Below are positions 34,698-43,244 of a stretch of DNA of 64,000 bases, one piece after another; position 1 is the first letter of the stretch, and every line of letters starts with the position of its first letter. Below the pieces are notes generated by a model that was given only the letters and a program-made list of their open reading frames with translations, made no database searches and was not told the origin of the DNA. Source of the DNA: Ktedonobacter racemifer DSM 44963. GTDB lineage: Bacteria; Chloroflexota; Ktedonobacteria; Ktedonobacterales; Ktedonobacteraceae. Location of the stretch: assembly GCF_000178855.1 (NCBI RefSeq), contig NZ_ADVG01000002.1:1736001-1800000 (forward strand), given 5' to 3'. The position numbers and the translations under genes were made by a program.

Positions 34698-35194
34698 ACC
34701 TTCTCATATCGGCTACTTTCCTACTTTCTTTTGGACGATTGCACTAGAAGCTCTATGGCCTAAGTATCGTTTCTCAAAACGACAATCCCTCATTAACTTT
34801 GTAGCGCGAGAAGTTGTAATAGATATCATGTCCACTCATTGGGTACGAATACGAGTAACTTGGTTACATGAAGGTTGGGGAACAGAAGAATTATACTATG
34901 CCCGGCAGAGGGGCAAACAAGGCGACTGGACACCAGAGGAAGAAGCAATTGTAAGAGCAAATTGGGCTACTGCAACAAAGGCTCAACTGATGACGTTGCT
35001 ACCTGATAGAGCATGGAGAAGCATACAAATGCGAGGGCATTTAGCAGGCATAAAAAGGAAAATAGGTCCCAGGCCCCTAGAGAAAAGGAGCTAATAGTCG
35101 GGAACGGAAACATAATTATTGCTGAGGGTAGAGATTGCTCCTACTCAGATCTAGTTTTTATGCATAAAATGAATGTGCCTCAATCATCCCAACG

Positions 35195-35235
35195 TATTGA
35201 ATGGTGCAGACTATCAGGGTCGAGAGATCGCCCGC
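35195..35235. other. Right attachment site (attR) of the island
   Basis: Element sequence ends GCAGACTAT at 35214; CAG at 35215-35217 is shared with the left end; host gene resumes with GGTCGAGAGATCG. Rejoining left host half to this point gives an uninterrupted phosphoesterase codon series (STL-AVLSELE). Confidence 0.75.
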
Positions 35236-35340
35236 ATGAATGATCTGTTCAACACCCGCAAAAAGCGTCCAGACAGCAGCGGGAATTTTCTTATGCGGAG
35301 GCATATGTGTGTCGGAGATAACGCCAATACGATGAATCAT
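35215..35340 (-). pseudogene. N-terminal part of the metallophosphoesterase split by the island
   Basis: 42 codons from ATG 35340: MIHRIGVISDTHMPPHKK through IIHAGDLSTL, holding the first two metal motifs (SDTH and GDL). After the CAG core translation would run into element sequence and stop at 35158. The continuation is at 17554-17177. Confidence 0.85.
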
Positions 35341-35438
35341 GCTACCAGTCCTCGCTTCTTCTCTCAAAGAACTGCTCAACTCTTGTTTTTAATTATAGCG
35401 CAACCGGTCCCGCCTCGGCTTGCGCAGCAAGCCATTAG

Positions 35439-35501
35439 GGGTAAGGGGTGTGTACATGGAAAACGGGCTAAGCCCGTTTTCCATGTACACACCCCTTACC
35501 C
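35439..35501. terminator. Long perfect hairpin, 30-bp stem
   Basis: Arms 35439-35468 and 35472-35501 around TAA. A smaller hairpin GGCTTGC/GCAAGCC (35418-35434) precedes it. The pair resembles the double hairpin at 40300-40375 (shared GGGTAAGG entry and ACGGG tip), so these two are related copies. Confidence 0.8.
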
Positions 35502-35669
35502 TTGAGCGCCGTAGGCGCGAAAACTTATCCTGGGAACAAAGCCCTGAGGATTTCCCACAATATTCTTCTCGCATTCCCACAACTGTGGGATATAATGTCT
35601 GATAGTAGCTCGACGTAGTTAAACTCATGGATAGAGAAACCAGCACAGAAAAATGGAATCGTAATAGCT

Positions 35670-36380
35670 ATGCGTATAGCAATTATCTCAGATATACACG
35701 GCAACCAGGTCGCACTAGAGACCGTCTTACAGGACCTGGATAGCCAGCCGCCGGTTGACCAGATTATTATCGCAGGCGATCTCTGCCTCAATGGGCCGCG
35801 CCCTAAAGAGGTGCTGGATATCGTGCAAGGTCTCCACTGCCCCATTATTCAGGGCAACGTGGATAAAGAGGTCGTTGACGACAACGGGGTAAGCGGCCCC
35901 AAGAAACGCAATATCATCACCTGGACGCGTGAGCAGATCGGTCGTGAGGGAATCGACTACCTGGCCAGGCTGCCCTTCTCACACCACATCCACAATCCTG
36001 ATGGAAGCGATATTCTTGTTGTACATGCCAACCCGCAGAATATCGAACAGGCCATTTTTCCCAACGCTCAGGATGAGGAGCTTACTGAACTTTTAGCGAG
36101 CGTTGAGCAGAACGTGGGGGCGCTTGTCTTTGGACACCTCCACATTCCCTATACCCGTCGCTGGCACTCACTCCTCCTCTTCGATGTAGGCAGTTGTGGG
36201 CTGCCACGCGATGAAGATGTTCGCGCCTCCTATGGCATTCTTAACTGGCGCAATGGGACATGGGAACCCGAGATCAGACGTGTCGAATACAGTCTGGATA
36301 AGGTCCTCAAACAGTTGAAAAAGTGCGGCATTCCTCATTCTGATAAGCGCGCCAAAATCCTGAGCAACGCTCGCTACTAA
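35670..36380 (+). CDS. Metallophosphoesterase (calcineurin-like)
   Basis: 236 aa. Metal motifs IISDIHGNQVAL, IIAGDLCLNGP, QGNVDKEVV, LVVHANP and FGHLHIPYTRR are all present, so an active two-metal phosphoesterase is likely. It is of a different subfamily from the split gene next door (DIHGN instead of DTHIP). ATG 35670; ribosome site weak. Substrate unknown. Followed by a hairpin GCCTGCC/GGCAGGC at 36395-36434. Confidence 0.88.
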   Translation: MRIAIISDIHGNQVALETVLQDLDSQPPVDQIIIAGDLCLNGPRPKEVLDIVQGLHCPIIQGNVDKEVVDDNGVSGPKKRNIITWTREQIGREGIDYLARLPFSHHIHNPDGSDILVVHANPQNIEQAIFPNAQDEELTELLASVEQNVGALVFGHLHIPYTRRWHSLLLFDVGSCGLPRDEDVRASYGILNWRNGTWEPEIRRVEYSLDKVLKQLKKCGIPHSDKRAKILSNARY

Positions 36381-36394
36381 ACAGTAAAAGAGAA

Positions 36395-36434
36395 GCCTGC
36401 CCCCTATGTCTTTTACATAAATAGAGAGGCAGGC
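36395..36434 (+). terminator. Hairpin after the metallophosphoesterase
   Basis: GCCTGCC and GGCAGGC pair across 26 bases; 14 bp after the stop codon. Confidence 0.5.
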
Positions 36435-36547
36435 ACTTTCATATATATACTATAGTTAGTTTTTGAGAATATAAGTGAGAGATGCGGCCATCGCGCTATG
36501 TAGCAAGGATACATACAGATCGCGAAATGCATGAGCCAGGTAAGCAA

Positions 36548-36715
36548 TTACGCACAAAAAGATCCAAAATCATTCAGTGCGGGCAAGGCTGACTGCTCAG
36601 TAAGCGTGATATCCTCTTCCCTACAAACATCCTCACCCAGGTAACTGGCAGCATCACCGATATCTACCAGCTCCAGGTCCTCAATAATTGCACGCAATTC
36701 CCCTGTAGTTGTCAT
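36548..36715 (-). CDS. Small peptide gene, RiPP-precursor-like
   Basis: 55 aa. ATG 36715 with AAAGGACAAACCT directly upstream; stop TAA at 36548. An acidic first half containing IIEDLELVDIGDAASYLGED resembles leader peptides of ribosomally made, modified peptides, followed by a short segment ending in LNDFGSFCA. No modification enzyme or transporter is seen within the window, so the RiPP idea is tentative; it may be another kind of small regulator. Confidence 0.5.
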   Translation of the reverse strand: MTTTGELRAIIEDLELVDIGDAASYLGEDVCREEDITLTEQSALPALNDFGSFCA

Positions 36716-37201
36716 AGGTTTGTCCTTTTGTCTATCGATATACCACTATTGAGTCAAACATGTGTACTCATAAATCTGTCCTGCACACGCAGTGAAGCGC
36801 ACTGACGACCAGGGAGATCGCCACAAAACCTCTTCCGTTCCCTAGTGTAATCAAGACAAGTCTATGAAATAGAGTAGTTATGTATGTCTCTTACTTATAG
36901 ATACGATTCTTACCATACATTATCACGACTCGGTATCTCTGTTAGGCCAAAAAGGCCATCCGTTCCTCCTTTCCTCAGAGCATACAGGTCTTTTACCGGG
37001 TACGCCCTCGCGGGATGGCTCATGACCGCGGAGTCTTCTTAAAAGCGCCAGGAGCATCAACGCAGGATACGTGAGTTGACCAGCGCGACTAAAAGCGCAC
37101 ACATACATTCCTGATCGCTTGTCATCACACGGCTATTTCCGCGCCCTGGTAGCTATCTTGTACTATCCGTCCCTCGAATTGCCCTTACAGAGAGGCCAGA
37201 T
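36716..37201. other. Non-coding or decayed stretch
   Basis: No supported gene. Short open frames have no ribosome sites or recognisable domains. Confidence 0.4.
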
Positions 37202-37530
37202 CAAGACCCGGTACAGGCTGACGCCAATGCCGAGCCTGTCGTTACTCATTCCCAGCCGTTGGGGATTTCTGGCGACAAGGGATTTCATCCTGACATGATC
37301 GCGCCCCAACCGCTCACTTACCCACAGATACCGGGCCGCGTGGGCGAGCAGTCACGTCTCCCAATCTAGTACCCAGAGCGCACCAGTGGCAAAGGCGAGG
37401 ACAACGGACAAACTCGATGAGAAGTTGCTTCTGTTCCAGGCAAGCGCTTCGACAAGTTCAATACCCAACGCTGTCACGCCATCTCAGGCAACACCGGGAA
37501 TTGTGCGCATTCCATCAGACCCGCCTCCTG
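37202..37530 (+). pseudogene. Possible 5' remnant of the gene at 39491, broken by a TnpB element
   Basis: A plus-strand frame reads PVVTHSQPLGISGDKGF and TYPQIPGRVGEQSRLP, then after a stop and frame change KLDEKLLLFQASASTSSIPN and TPGIVRIPSDPPPE, ending at the hairpin that closes the IS605-type element. The low-complexity, Pro/Ser-rich linker character fits the cytoplasmic part of a single-pass protein whose membrane and outer part may be 39491-40291. Weak evidence. Confidence 0.3.
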
Positions 37531-39510
37531 AAACCTCCCCGGCATGAATGCGCGGGGGTTCCTGTTGCTCACCCACCGTTTCCTTGCTCACCTGACGGAG
37601 AACAAGGCTCTTGGTGGGGATAAGCAGGACTTTCGAGCCGACGCGCTCCGGCACGGACAGCTTTCCCAGAAGCCAGCAAGCCCATGCTTCGGGGCAGCAC
37701 TTGCCCCTCATTCGCACGTTGTTGCAGCCCCTCCATCACGGCTCGCAGGCGCGGCTCCGCACCTTCCCAGACGTGCTGGGTGACAGAGGGGATGGTGTGT
37801 TCCGGTTCCAGGTGGGCCAGCAAAAAGGCCGAGTACAAATCGCGTTGCACCCGCCCTAAGCCGCAAGGGCAGTGGTGCCAGCGTTGTGATCTCGGTTTCT
37901 TCACATACCGCCCACAGTGATGGCAATACTGACTCAGTTTGGTCTTGAAAGCAGAGACTTCGCCCAGGGTGCCGCCAGTTTTTGCAACTATGCGGGCCAA
38001 ATGCGCTAGAAACAGCCCTGGGGCGCGAAGTCCGATACTCTTGCCATACTGCTTCTGCCATCCTTTGAACGAGGTTTTTTCGATGGTGATGGTATTACCC
38101 ACCTGGGCAATGCGATGCGCGAGGTTGCCATGGAGACTTTTGCGGTGCGCGGCGAGTCTGATCTCCAGGTTGGCATGCTGTCTCCTGGTTGCTTGATACC
38201 TCTTGCTCTCTTTCCAGGGCAAGCGTGTTTTGCCCTGTTTCTTGATGCGTCCCATCTCGTCGTAGTTTCCTGGATTGTTTGCACGGCGCTGTCGTTCCAT
38301 CCTGCGTTGCAAGCGCCGCTTTTGTTGAGCATCAGGAACCAGCCCCTCACAGAACGCCACAAGATCGGCGTCGCCATCGCGCGGGACAATCGCCAGCGTG
38401 GAGGGGCCAATATCCAAACCAATCGTATCGGTTCTTCCCTCCATGTGCTTGGGCTTGACGAACGCATGACCCTCTCGCGACCAGTTGCACGACATAGCGG
38501 TTGCCGTCATGGTCAGCGCCCTGTGCTCGTGGAGAGGAGGCTTTGCGGCGGACCAGGCGCACATACTTGATGGGGTGGTGCAGACCATGCTGGACAACAG
38601 GATCACGCCAGTCGATGATCGCCGGGATCACTTCTGTATTCCAGAGGAGAAAGCCTCCATCGCCCACACCTGGGTCAAGGAGAAAGCGCAGGCCAACATC
38701 GTTGCGCTTGCCCTCGACGCTATCGATGCCGCGCCCTTGACTGCGAAAGCGGACTCGTTTGGCTTTGCCCACACAGACGCTACTCTACCGCGTGATACGC
38801 CCGGCTTGCCAGTGTTTGGGCCATGGTACTGTCAATGTGATCAGCGATCAAGGAGGCACGAGCACGTTTCGCGTACTCATGCAGGGCGTACTCCGAAAAG
38901 TGATGCTTTGTGCGCACATGAGAAAACGCCTGAGTTCGTTCTTGCCTGTGAGTACGAGGAATGGCACAGGCTTTGCTCCAGGCAGGATCGTTACGCATCC
39001 GCCTGAGTCGCTTGTTGGCTTCTCCAAGCAGTGCGTTATACAGCTGCCGAGCAGCCTCCAAGTGAGCGCGCAAGCGCTGCTCCTGGCTCCAGTCCACGCG
39101 CAGGGGCACTTCGAGGAGAAATGTTGGGGTCGCGGGCTCGCTTCATGGGGTGCTCAGCCTCTCTCTGTCTTTTTGCATGGGGTGCACATGCAAAAGCTCA
39201 CGTCCCCTGCCATCTGCGCAAAACGATCGCATCCCGACCCGATCAGCACCGTTTTCGCCGCATCGTCCAGTCTCGCGTTCCCACAGGGGGAAGACGAGGT
39301 TCTCTCGTCCGACTCACCCCCGCATCAGTCCCGTTGCTGGGAATGTCGGCCACCGACGAGAGCGCGGTGCCGATCACGGCAAGCTAGAACAAGTGTGCTA
39401 CAACCAGCGGCTCCTGTCAAGTTTGGAGAAACCATCCTCGATTGCTCCCCCACCTCCCCCCCAAACAAGGAACGGCTTTTCATCCCCCGGATGGAATCGC
39501 GGGGGCTTTC
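37525..39510 (-). mobile_element. Degenerate IS200/IS605-group element (tnpB only recognised)
   Basis: The limits are approximate, set by two C/G hairpins typical of this group's ends: 37535-37559 (CCCCG core) and 39484-39505 (CCCCCG/CGGGGG). The group makes no target duplication, so the boundaries cannot be proven from sequence alone. No tnpA was recognised. The stretch 39110-39480 holds no intact gene; one plus-strand frame contains HQSRCWECR, which could be a decayed zinc finger of a second tnpB. Confidence 0.55.
37569..39109 (-). pseudogene. tnpB: TnpB (IS605 OrfB) with two frameshifts
   Basis: TnpB is an RNA-guided nuclease, ancestor of Cas12. The N-terminal part (39109 downward, LRAHLEAARQLYNALLGEAN) stops at 38780; the wedge/middle part continues in a second frame (VCVGKAKRVRFRSQGRGIDS to NRYVVQLV); the RuvC part continues in a third from about 38478 (REGHAFVKPKH). 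RuvC residues are TIGLDIGPSTLAIV, ITIEKTSFKGW and VQRDLYSAF, with zinc finger CHHCG...CPCG. The two shifts near 38785 and 38478 would stop the full protein, though the nuclease domain frame itself is intact. Confidence 0.8.
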
Positions 39511-40291
39511 AAGCCCGACTTTTTGTAAAAGCTCCGGCTCAAGCAAGAGACGCTATTCTGTCCAGATTATCGTCTGCCTGGTGTTGCTTGGCATCGCTGG
39601 CATTTCCTGGCTGCTCCAGCAAGTGAATCTCATGCCCCCTCTGCCCGCGCAGGAGGCGCAACAACAGACTACTTCTGCCGCAACGCCTATCGGCACGTCT
39701 GGCATCCAGATCACACCGATTCAAACATCGACAGCAGCCCATCGTCCCACGAAGACACCTACTAAAGTAAAGCCCACGCAACCAGCCGTTGTTCCGACGA
39801 CGCCTCCTACGCAGGTCGCGAAGCCTCCGGTCACCTCAACTGGTATTATTTCCTTTGAGGATGGTGGGCAGGATGGTTGGGTACATAGCGATCCAGATGG
39901 AACCGTTTCGGCGCTCAAGAATCTTTCAACCAGCAGCGCGAAAGATGGCAGCCATGTTTTGATGGTGTCATACAACTCCGACAATAACCAGAGCTATCCT
40001 ACCTTTGAGACTGGTCAACTGCCGAAGACCCTCAATGCCGGGCAGACCGTGAGGACCTATATTCTCAAGACGCAGGGCAGCAATGTGGAAGCCAGTCTCT
40101 ATATCGCTGACCAGAATGATACATGGTATAAGTCTATGGCGAATAGCGATATTGTCCTGGTCAACAACGCTCAGACATGGTATTCCGTATCTTTTACTGT
40201 GCCCTCAAATATACAAGGCCCCGCCACCAAGGTTGGCATTATCCTCTTAGGTTACAATGCCGTGGTCTATATCGACGCCTATAGCTGGTAA
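39491..40291 (+). CDS. Membrane-anchored extracellular protein, probably N-terminally truncated
   Basis: About 266 aa from ATG 39491, which lies inside the IS-end hairpin, so the original start is probably lost. One membrane helix (VQIIVCLVLLGIAGISWLLQ), a Thr/Pro-rich stalk (TPTKVKPTQPAVVPTTPPTQ), then a beta-sandwich of ~150 residues (IISFEDGGQDGWVHSDPDGT; NAVVYIDAYSW end) resembling carbohydrate-binding or jelly-roll modules. The frame extends back to 38759, but that stretch is antisense to tnpB. Followed by the double hairpin at 40300-40375. Confidence 0.6.
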   Translation: MESRGLSSPTFCKSSGSSKRRYSVQIIVCLVLLGIAGISWLLQQVNLMPPLPAQEAQQQTTSAATPIGTSGIQITPIQTSTAAHRPTKTPTKVKPTQPAVVPTTPPTQVAKPPVTSTGIISFEDGGQDGWVHSDPDGTVSALKNLSTSSAKDGSHVLMVSYNSDNNQSYPTFETGQLPKTLNAGQTVRTYILKTQGSNVEASLYIADQNDTWYKSMANSDIVLVNNAQTWYSVSFTVPSNIQGPATKVGIILLGYNAVVYIDAYSW

Positions 40292-40299
40292 GTTGCCTC

Positions 40300-40375
40300 G
40301 GCCCGCCGTGCGGGCCTGCTGGGTAAGGTATGTGCATGGGAAACGGGTGGAGCCCGTTTCCCATGCACATACCTT
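40300..40375. terminator. Double hairpin, second stem 23 bp
   Basis: GGCCCG/CGGGCC at 40300-40316, then arms 40325-40347 and 40353-40375. Related in sequence to 35418-35501. Confidence 0.75.
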
Positions 40376-40545
40376 TACACTAACACACTCTAAAGTAAGG
40401 GCGTAAGCAGTAAACGAGACTGGCGCTAGAGGAGAATGGGGATGCCCTACGCGTTGACCTGCCGCCATACCTCCAGGCGCGTAAACGTGGTATACTGACA
40501 GGGAACTATTCTCTCACAGAAGGGGCCGGTCAACCGGGAATCGAT

Positions 40546-41598
40546 GTGAAAGCAGTTATTTACCACGCCCATGATCACATTGCAATTGAGCAACTACCCG
40601 TGCCAGCTATTAATGATCACGAACTTCTTGTACGTGTACATGGCTGTGGCCTGTGCGGTTCTGACATCCTCAAAATCACGCGCCAGGCACCTGCCCCCGT
40701 TATTCTTGGACACGAGCTGGTTGGGACAATCATTGCGCAAGGGCGTGCCGTCGATACCTTTCACGTTGGAGAACGCGTCGTCGTAGCGCATCATGTGCCG
40801 TGTGGTGAGTGTCACTACTGTCGCAGGGGAAACGTTTCGATGTGCGCGTCATTTAAGACATCCAACATCGATCCCTGTGGCCTGGCGGAATACATTCGTG
40901 TGCCCGCACCACATGTGCAGCAGGCAACGCTTGTCCTTCCCTCAACCCTCAGTGATGAAGAGGGGTCCTTTACGGAACCTCTCGCTTGCTGCGTGCGCGC
41001 GGTACGCAGGACACCTCTGCACGATGGAGACACCCTGCTTGTCATGGGACTGGGTTCCATTGGCTTACTCATGCTCCAGGCCATCAAGGCTCTGAGCAAG
41101 CGTGCAGGCTTGAATTGCCAGGTGTATGGCGTTGACCTGCTTGACGAGCGCTTGCAGCTTGCGCGCACATTGGGCGCTGACGAGGTCTTTCACGCCCCTT
41201 CTGAGCCAGAGGGTCTACATACTCTGCTCTCGCCCCTGACCGCGGGAAGAGGTGCAGATGCTGTGCTCCTCACTGTGCCTGGGATGCAGCCATTCCAGCA
41301 GGGGCTTGCCAGTCTGCGTGCAGGCGGAGCGCTGCATATCTTTGCCGCCCATGCAGACACCGTTCCCTTTGCGCCAGAGCTGGTCTATCAACGCGAGCTT
41401 ACCCTACTGAGCACCTATTCTTCTTCACCTGAAGATCTACGCATTGCGCTCGATCTTCTGAACACACGCGAGGTGCGTGTTGCCAAAATTATTAGTCATC
41501 GCCTCCCTCTGGAGCGCTTTCATGAAGGTCTTCGGTTGATGCAACAACGCTCAGCATTAAAGATATTCTTTCAAATAGCAGGAGAAACCAATGTCTAA
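40546..41598 (+). CDS. Zinc-dependent alcohol/polyol dehydrogenase (MDR family)
   Basis: 350 aa from GTG 40546. Catalytic zinc: Cys in CGLCGSD and His-Glu in LGHELVG; structural zinc cysteines CGECHYCRRGNVSMC. Rossmann motif VMGLGSIGLLMLQ. Closest in layout to threonine, sorbitol or galactitol dehydrogenases. It overlaps lpd by 8 bases, an unusual partner; the pair may be co-regulated in acetoin or glycol-type oxidation, but no E1/E2 genes are present. Confidence 0.85.
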   Translation: MKAVIYHAHDHIAIEQLPVPAINDHELLVRVHGCGLCGSDILKITRQAPAPVILGHELVGTIIAQGRAVDTFHVGERVVVAHHVPCGECHYCRRGNVSMCASFKTSNIDPCGLAEYIRVPAPHVQQATLVLPSTLSDEEGSFTEPLACCVRAVRRTPLHDGDTLLVMGLGSIGLLMLQAIKALSKRAGLNCQVYGVDLLDERLQLARTLGADEVFHAPSEPEGLHTLLSPLTAGRGADAVLLTVPGMQPFQQGLASLRAGGALHIFAAHADTVPFAPELVYQRELTLLSTYSSSPEDLRIALDLLNTREVRVAKIISHRLPLERFHEGLRLMQQRSALKIFFQIAGETNV

Positions 41599-43015
41599 TA
41601 AACACTATGATGTAGCGGTGATTGGTGCAGGACCTGGTGGCTACGTTGCCGCCATCCGCGCCGCACAACTCGGCGCGAAAGTAGCCATCGTGGAGAAGCA
41701 ATATATGGGTGGCACCTGCCTAAATGTAGGCTGTATCCCCTCCAAGGCCATGCTCCACGTGGCCGAGGTGCTCCATAGCATGGAGAGCGTCAGCGACCTG
41801 GGTATCGAACTGGGGCAGGCCCCTACCTTTCATATGCCCAAGGCCGTCGCCTTCAAAGATAAAGTCGTCAAACGCATGACTAGCGGCGTCGGCAGTTTAA
41901 TGAAAGCCAATAATATCGATGTCTATGATGGCCTGGGCGTTATCGATGCCTCACGCCGGGTCTCAGTTCAGAGGGGTGATGGCTCACACGAGGAGTTTCA
42001 GGCCGAGAAAATCATTCTTGCCACTGGCTCCGTTCCCCTTATGCCTCCTATGCCCGGCATCGACGGACGTAACGTCATCAATAGCGATACCTGCTGGAAT
42101 CTATCGGCCGTCCCCGAGAGCGTGATCTGCGTTGGTGGTGGCGTGATCGGCATTGAGCTGGCCTGTATGTTCAACGCCATCGGCAGCAAAGTGACCATTC
42201 TTGAGATGCTTCCCAATGTGCTGGCTCCGGTCGACGAAGAGGTACGTCGCCTCCTCGTTCGCATTCTGAGCAAGCGTGGCATCAATATCGTGACCAAGGC
42301 CAAAGTCGAGAGCATCGAAGACGATGGCAAGTTGAAGCAGGTCAAAACCACCAGCGACCAGGGCGAGCAGACCTTTAGCGGCGAGTATGTCTTGATGGCT
42401 GTAAGCCGCCGCACCAGCACTGGCGGTCTTGAGCATCTGATCGAGCAAGGCCTGGACATGGATCGTGGTCGTGTACGCGTCAACGAGAAGATGGAGACCA
42501 ACCTGCCTGGCATCTATGCCATTGGCGACCTGACCAAGGGCGCGGGCCTGGCGCATGTAGCCTCAGCCGAGGGCGAGACCGCCGCCGGCAACGCCATGGG
42601 ACACGATTCTAGCATGAACTACGATGTCGTCCCCAATCCCATATACACCTTCCCTGAGATCGCCTTTGTCGGCCTGACCGAGGCTGAGGCGAAGGAGAAA
42701 GATCCCGAGGCACGTGTCGAGCGCTTCCCATGGGTCGCGATTGGCAAGGCCGTCGCGATTGGCGAGACCGATGGCTTTACCAAGGTCATTCGCGGCAAGT
42801 ACGGCGAGATTCTGGGAGCGCACATCATCGGCCCCGACGCCACTAACCTCATCAGCGAGTTCTCTATAGCGATGCGCGGCGAGCTCACCGTTGATGAGAT
42901 CATCGAGACCATTCACCCCCATCCAACGCTGAGCGAAGGTATTCGCGAGGCCGTCCTGGCCGTGGAGGGACGTCCCATTCACATCGGTCCCAAACAGCCC
43001 GCGCGCGCGCGCTAG
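41591..43015 (+). CDS. lpd: Dihydrolipoyl dehydrogenase
   Basis: 474 aa, family length. FAD motif VIGAGPGGYVAAIRAAQLG, redox disulfide GGTCLNVGCIPSKA, NAD motif CVGGGVIGIELACMF, GIYAIGDLT and C-terminal HPHPTLSEG (His-Glu active pair). It reoxidises lipoamide of 2-oxoacid dehydrogenases or glycine cleavage. ATG 41591 follows GCAGGAGAAACCA and overlaps the dehydrogenase upstream. Its partner complex genes are elsewhere. Confidence 0.95.
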   Translation: MSNKHYDVAVIGAGPGGYVAAIRAAQLGAKVAIVEKQYMGGTCLNVGCIPSKAMLHVAEVLHSMESVSDLGIELGQAPTFHMPKAVAFKDKVVKRMTSGVGSLMKANNIDVYDGLGVIDASRRVSVQRGDGSHEEFQAEKIILATGSVPLMPPMPGIDGRNVINSDTCWNLSAVPESVICVGGGVIGIELACMFNAIGSKVTILEMLPNVLAPVDEEVRRLLVRILSKRGINIVTKAKVESIEDDGKLKQVKTTSDQGEQTFSGEYVLMAVSRRTSTGGLEHLIEQGLDMDRGRVRVNEKMETNLPGIYAIGDLTKGAGLAHVASAEGETAAGNAMGHDSSMNYDVVPNPIYTFPEIAFVGLTEAEAKEKDPEARVERFPWVAIGKAVAIGETDGFTKVIRGKYGEILGAHIIGPDATNLISEFSIAMRGELTVDEIIETIHPHPTLSEGIREAVLAVEGRPIHIGPKQPARAR

Positions 43016-43244
43016 CTGACAAAGCCTGCGTTCCCAAAGCCAACTTATCAAGCGATGGCATCCATTTGATGGATGCCACCGCTTTTTCGCGTTCCACACC
43101 TCATCCATTTGTCCTATCTCCATCATCTTTAATACAGAGTTAATTTTCTCGATATACGCTACCAGAAAGCTACTATACTGGTTTTAGGTAAGGAAGAAGG
43201 GCTTCCTTCCTCATAGGTTCCAAAGAAAGTAGTCAGTCTTTCCT

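Larger units (their letters stand above)
33560..34744 (-). mobile_element. IS630-family insertion sequence, 1185 bp
   Basis: The ends share GTGCAA (left GTGCAAGATT, right ...AATCGTCC read inward) and are flanked by TA at 33558-33559 and 34745-34746, the hallmark TA duplication. It carries two overlapping minus-strand transposase frames. Its precise removal restores the recombinase frame. Confidence 0.88.
31892..35094 (+). pseudogene. Large serine recombinase (integrase), interrupted by IS630
   Basis: Coding halves are 31892-33559 and 34747-35094. Removing the IS and one TA rejoins ...EEELQDL with EALWPKYRFSKRQ in frame, giving about 671 aa. Domains: resolvase catalytic domain (S33 in LLVYARRSDP; DLDSGKFDGSTIACW), recombinase domain (ILTNPVYIGYQSVNG), a zinc-ribbon-like stretch, a long coiled coil with an internal repeat (residues ~430-550), and a C-terminal Myb/SANT-like segment GDWTPEEEAIVRANWATATK. 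ATG 31892 follows AAGGAAAGGAAAGAGCA. Base composition is AT-richer than neighbours. As it stands the product ends at 33619 within the IS. Confidence 0.9.
17558..35217. mobile_element. 17.7-kb arsenic-resistance island integrated by a large serine recombinase
   Basis: Both ends fall inside the two halves of one metallophosphoesterase gene, which regains an open frame when the segment is removed at the CAG core. A large serine recombinase gene ends ~120 bp from the right core, the usual place for an integrase next to attP. Cargo: phosphoesterase paralogue, ars operon, membrane proteins, VOC protein, two-component system, sigma factor, ArsM, a baseplate-J-like membrane protein. No conjugation or replication genes are visible. 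The long hairpins common elsewhere in the window are missing inside it. Confidence 0.85.

Noticed and set aside
33568..34707. Full 379-codon frame as one transposase
   Set aside because: Its first ~165 codons have no transposase similarity; the HTH part is in the other frame, so frameshifting between two ORFs explains the IS better.
38759..39490. Long plus-strand open frame upstream of the membrane-anchored protein
   Set aside because: It runs antisense to the clearly homologous tnpB and has no ribosome site or domain; only the part after 39491 is kept.
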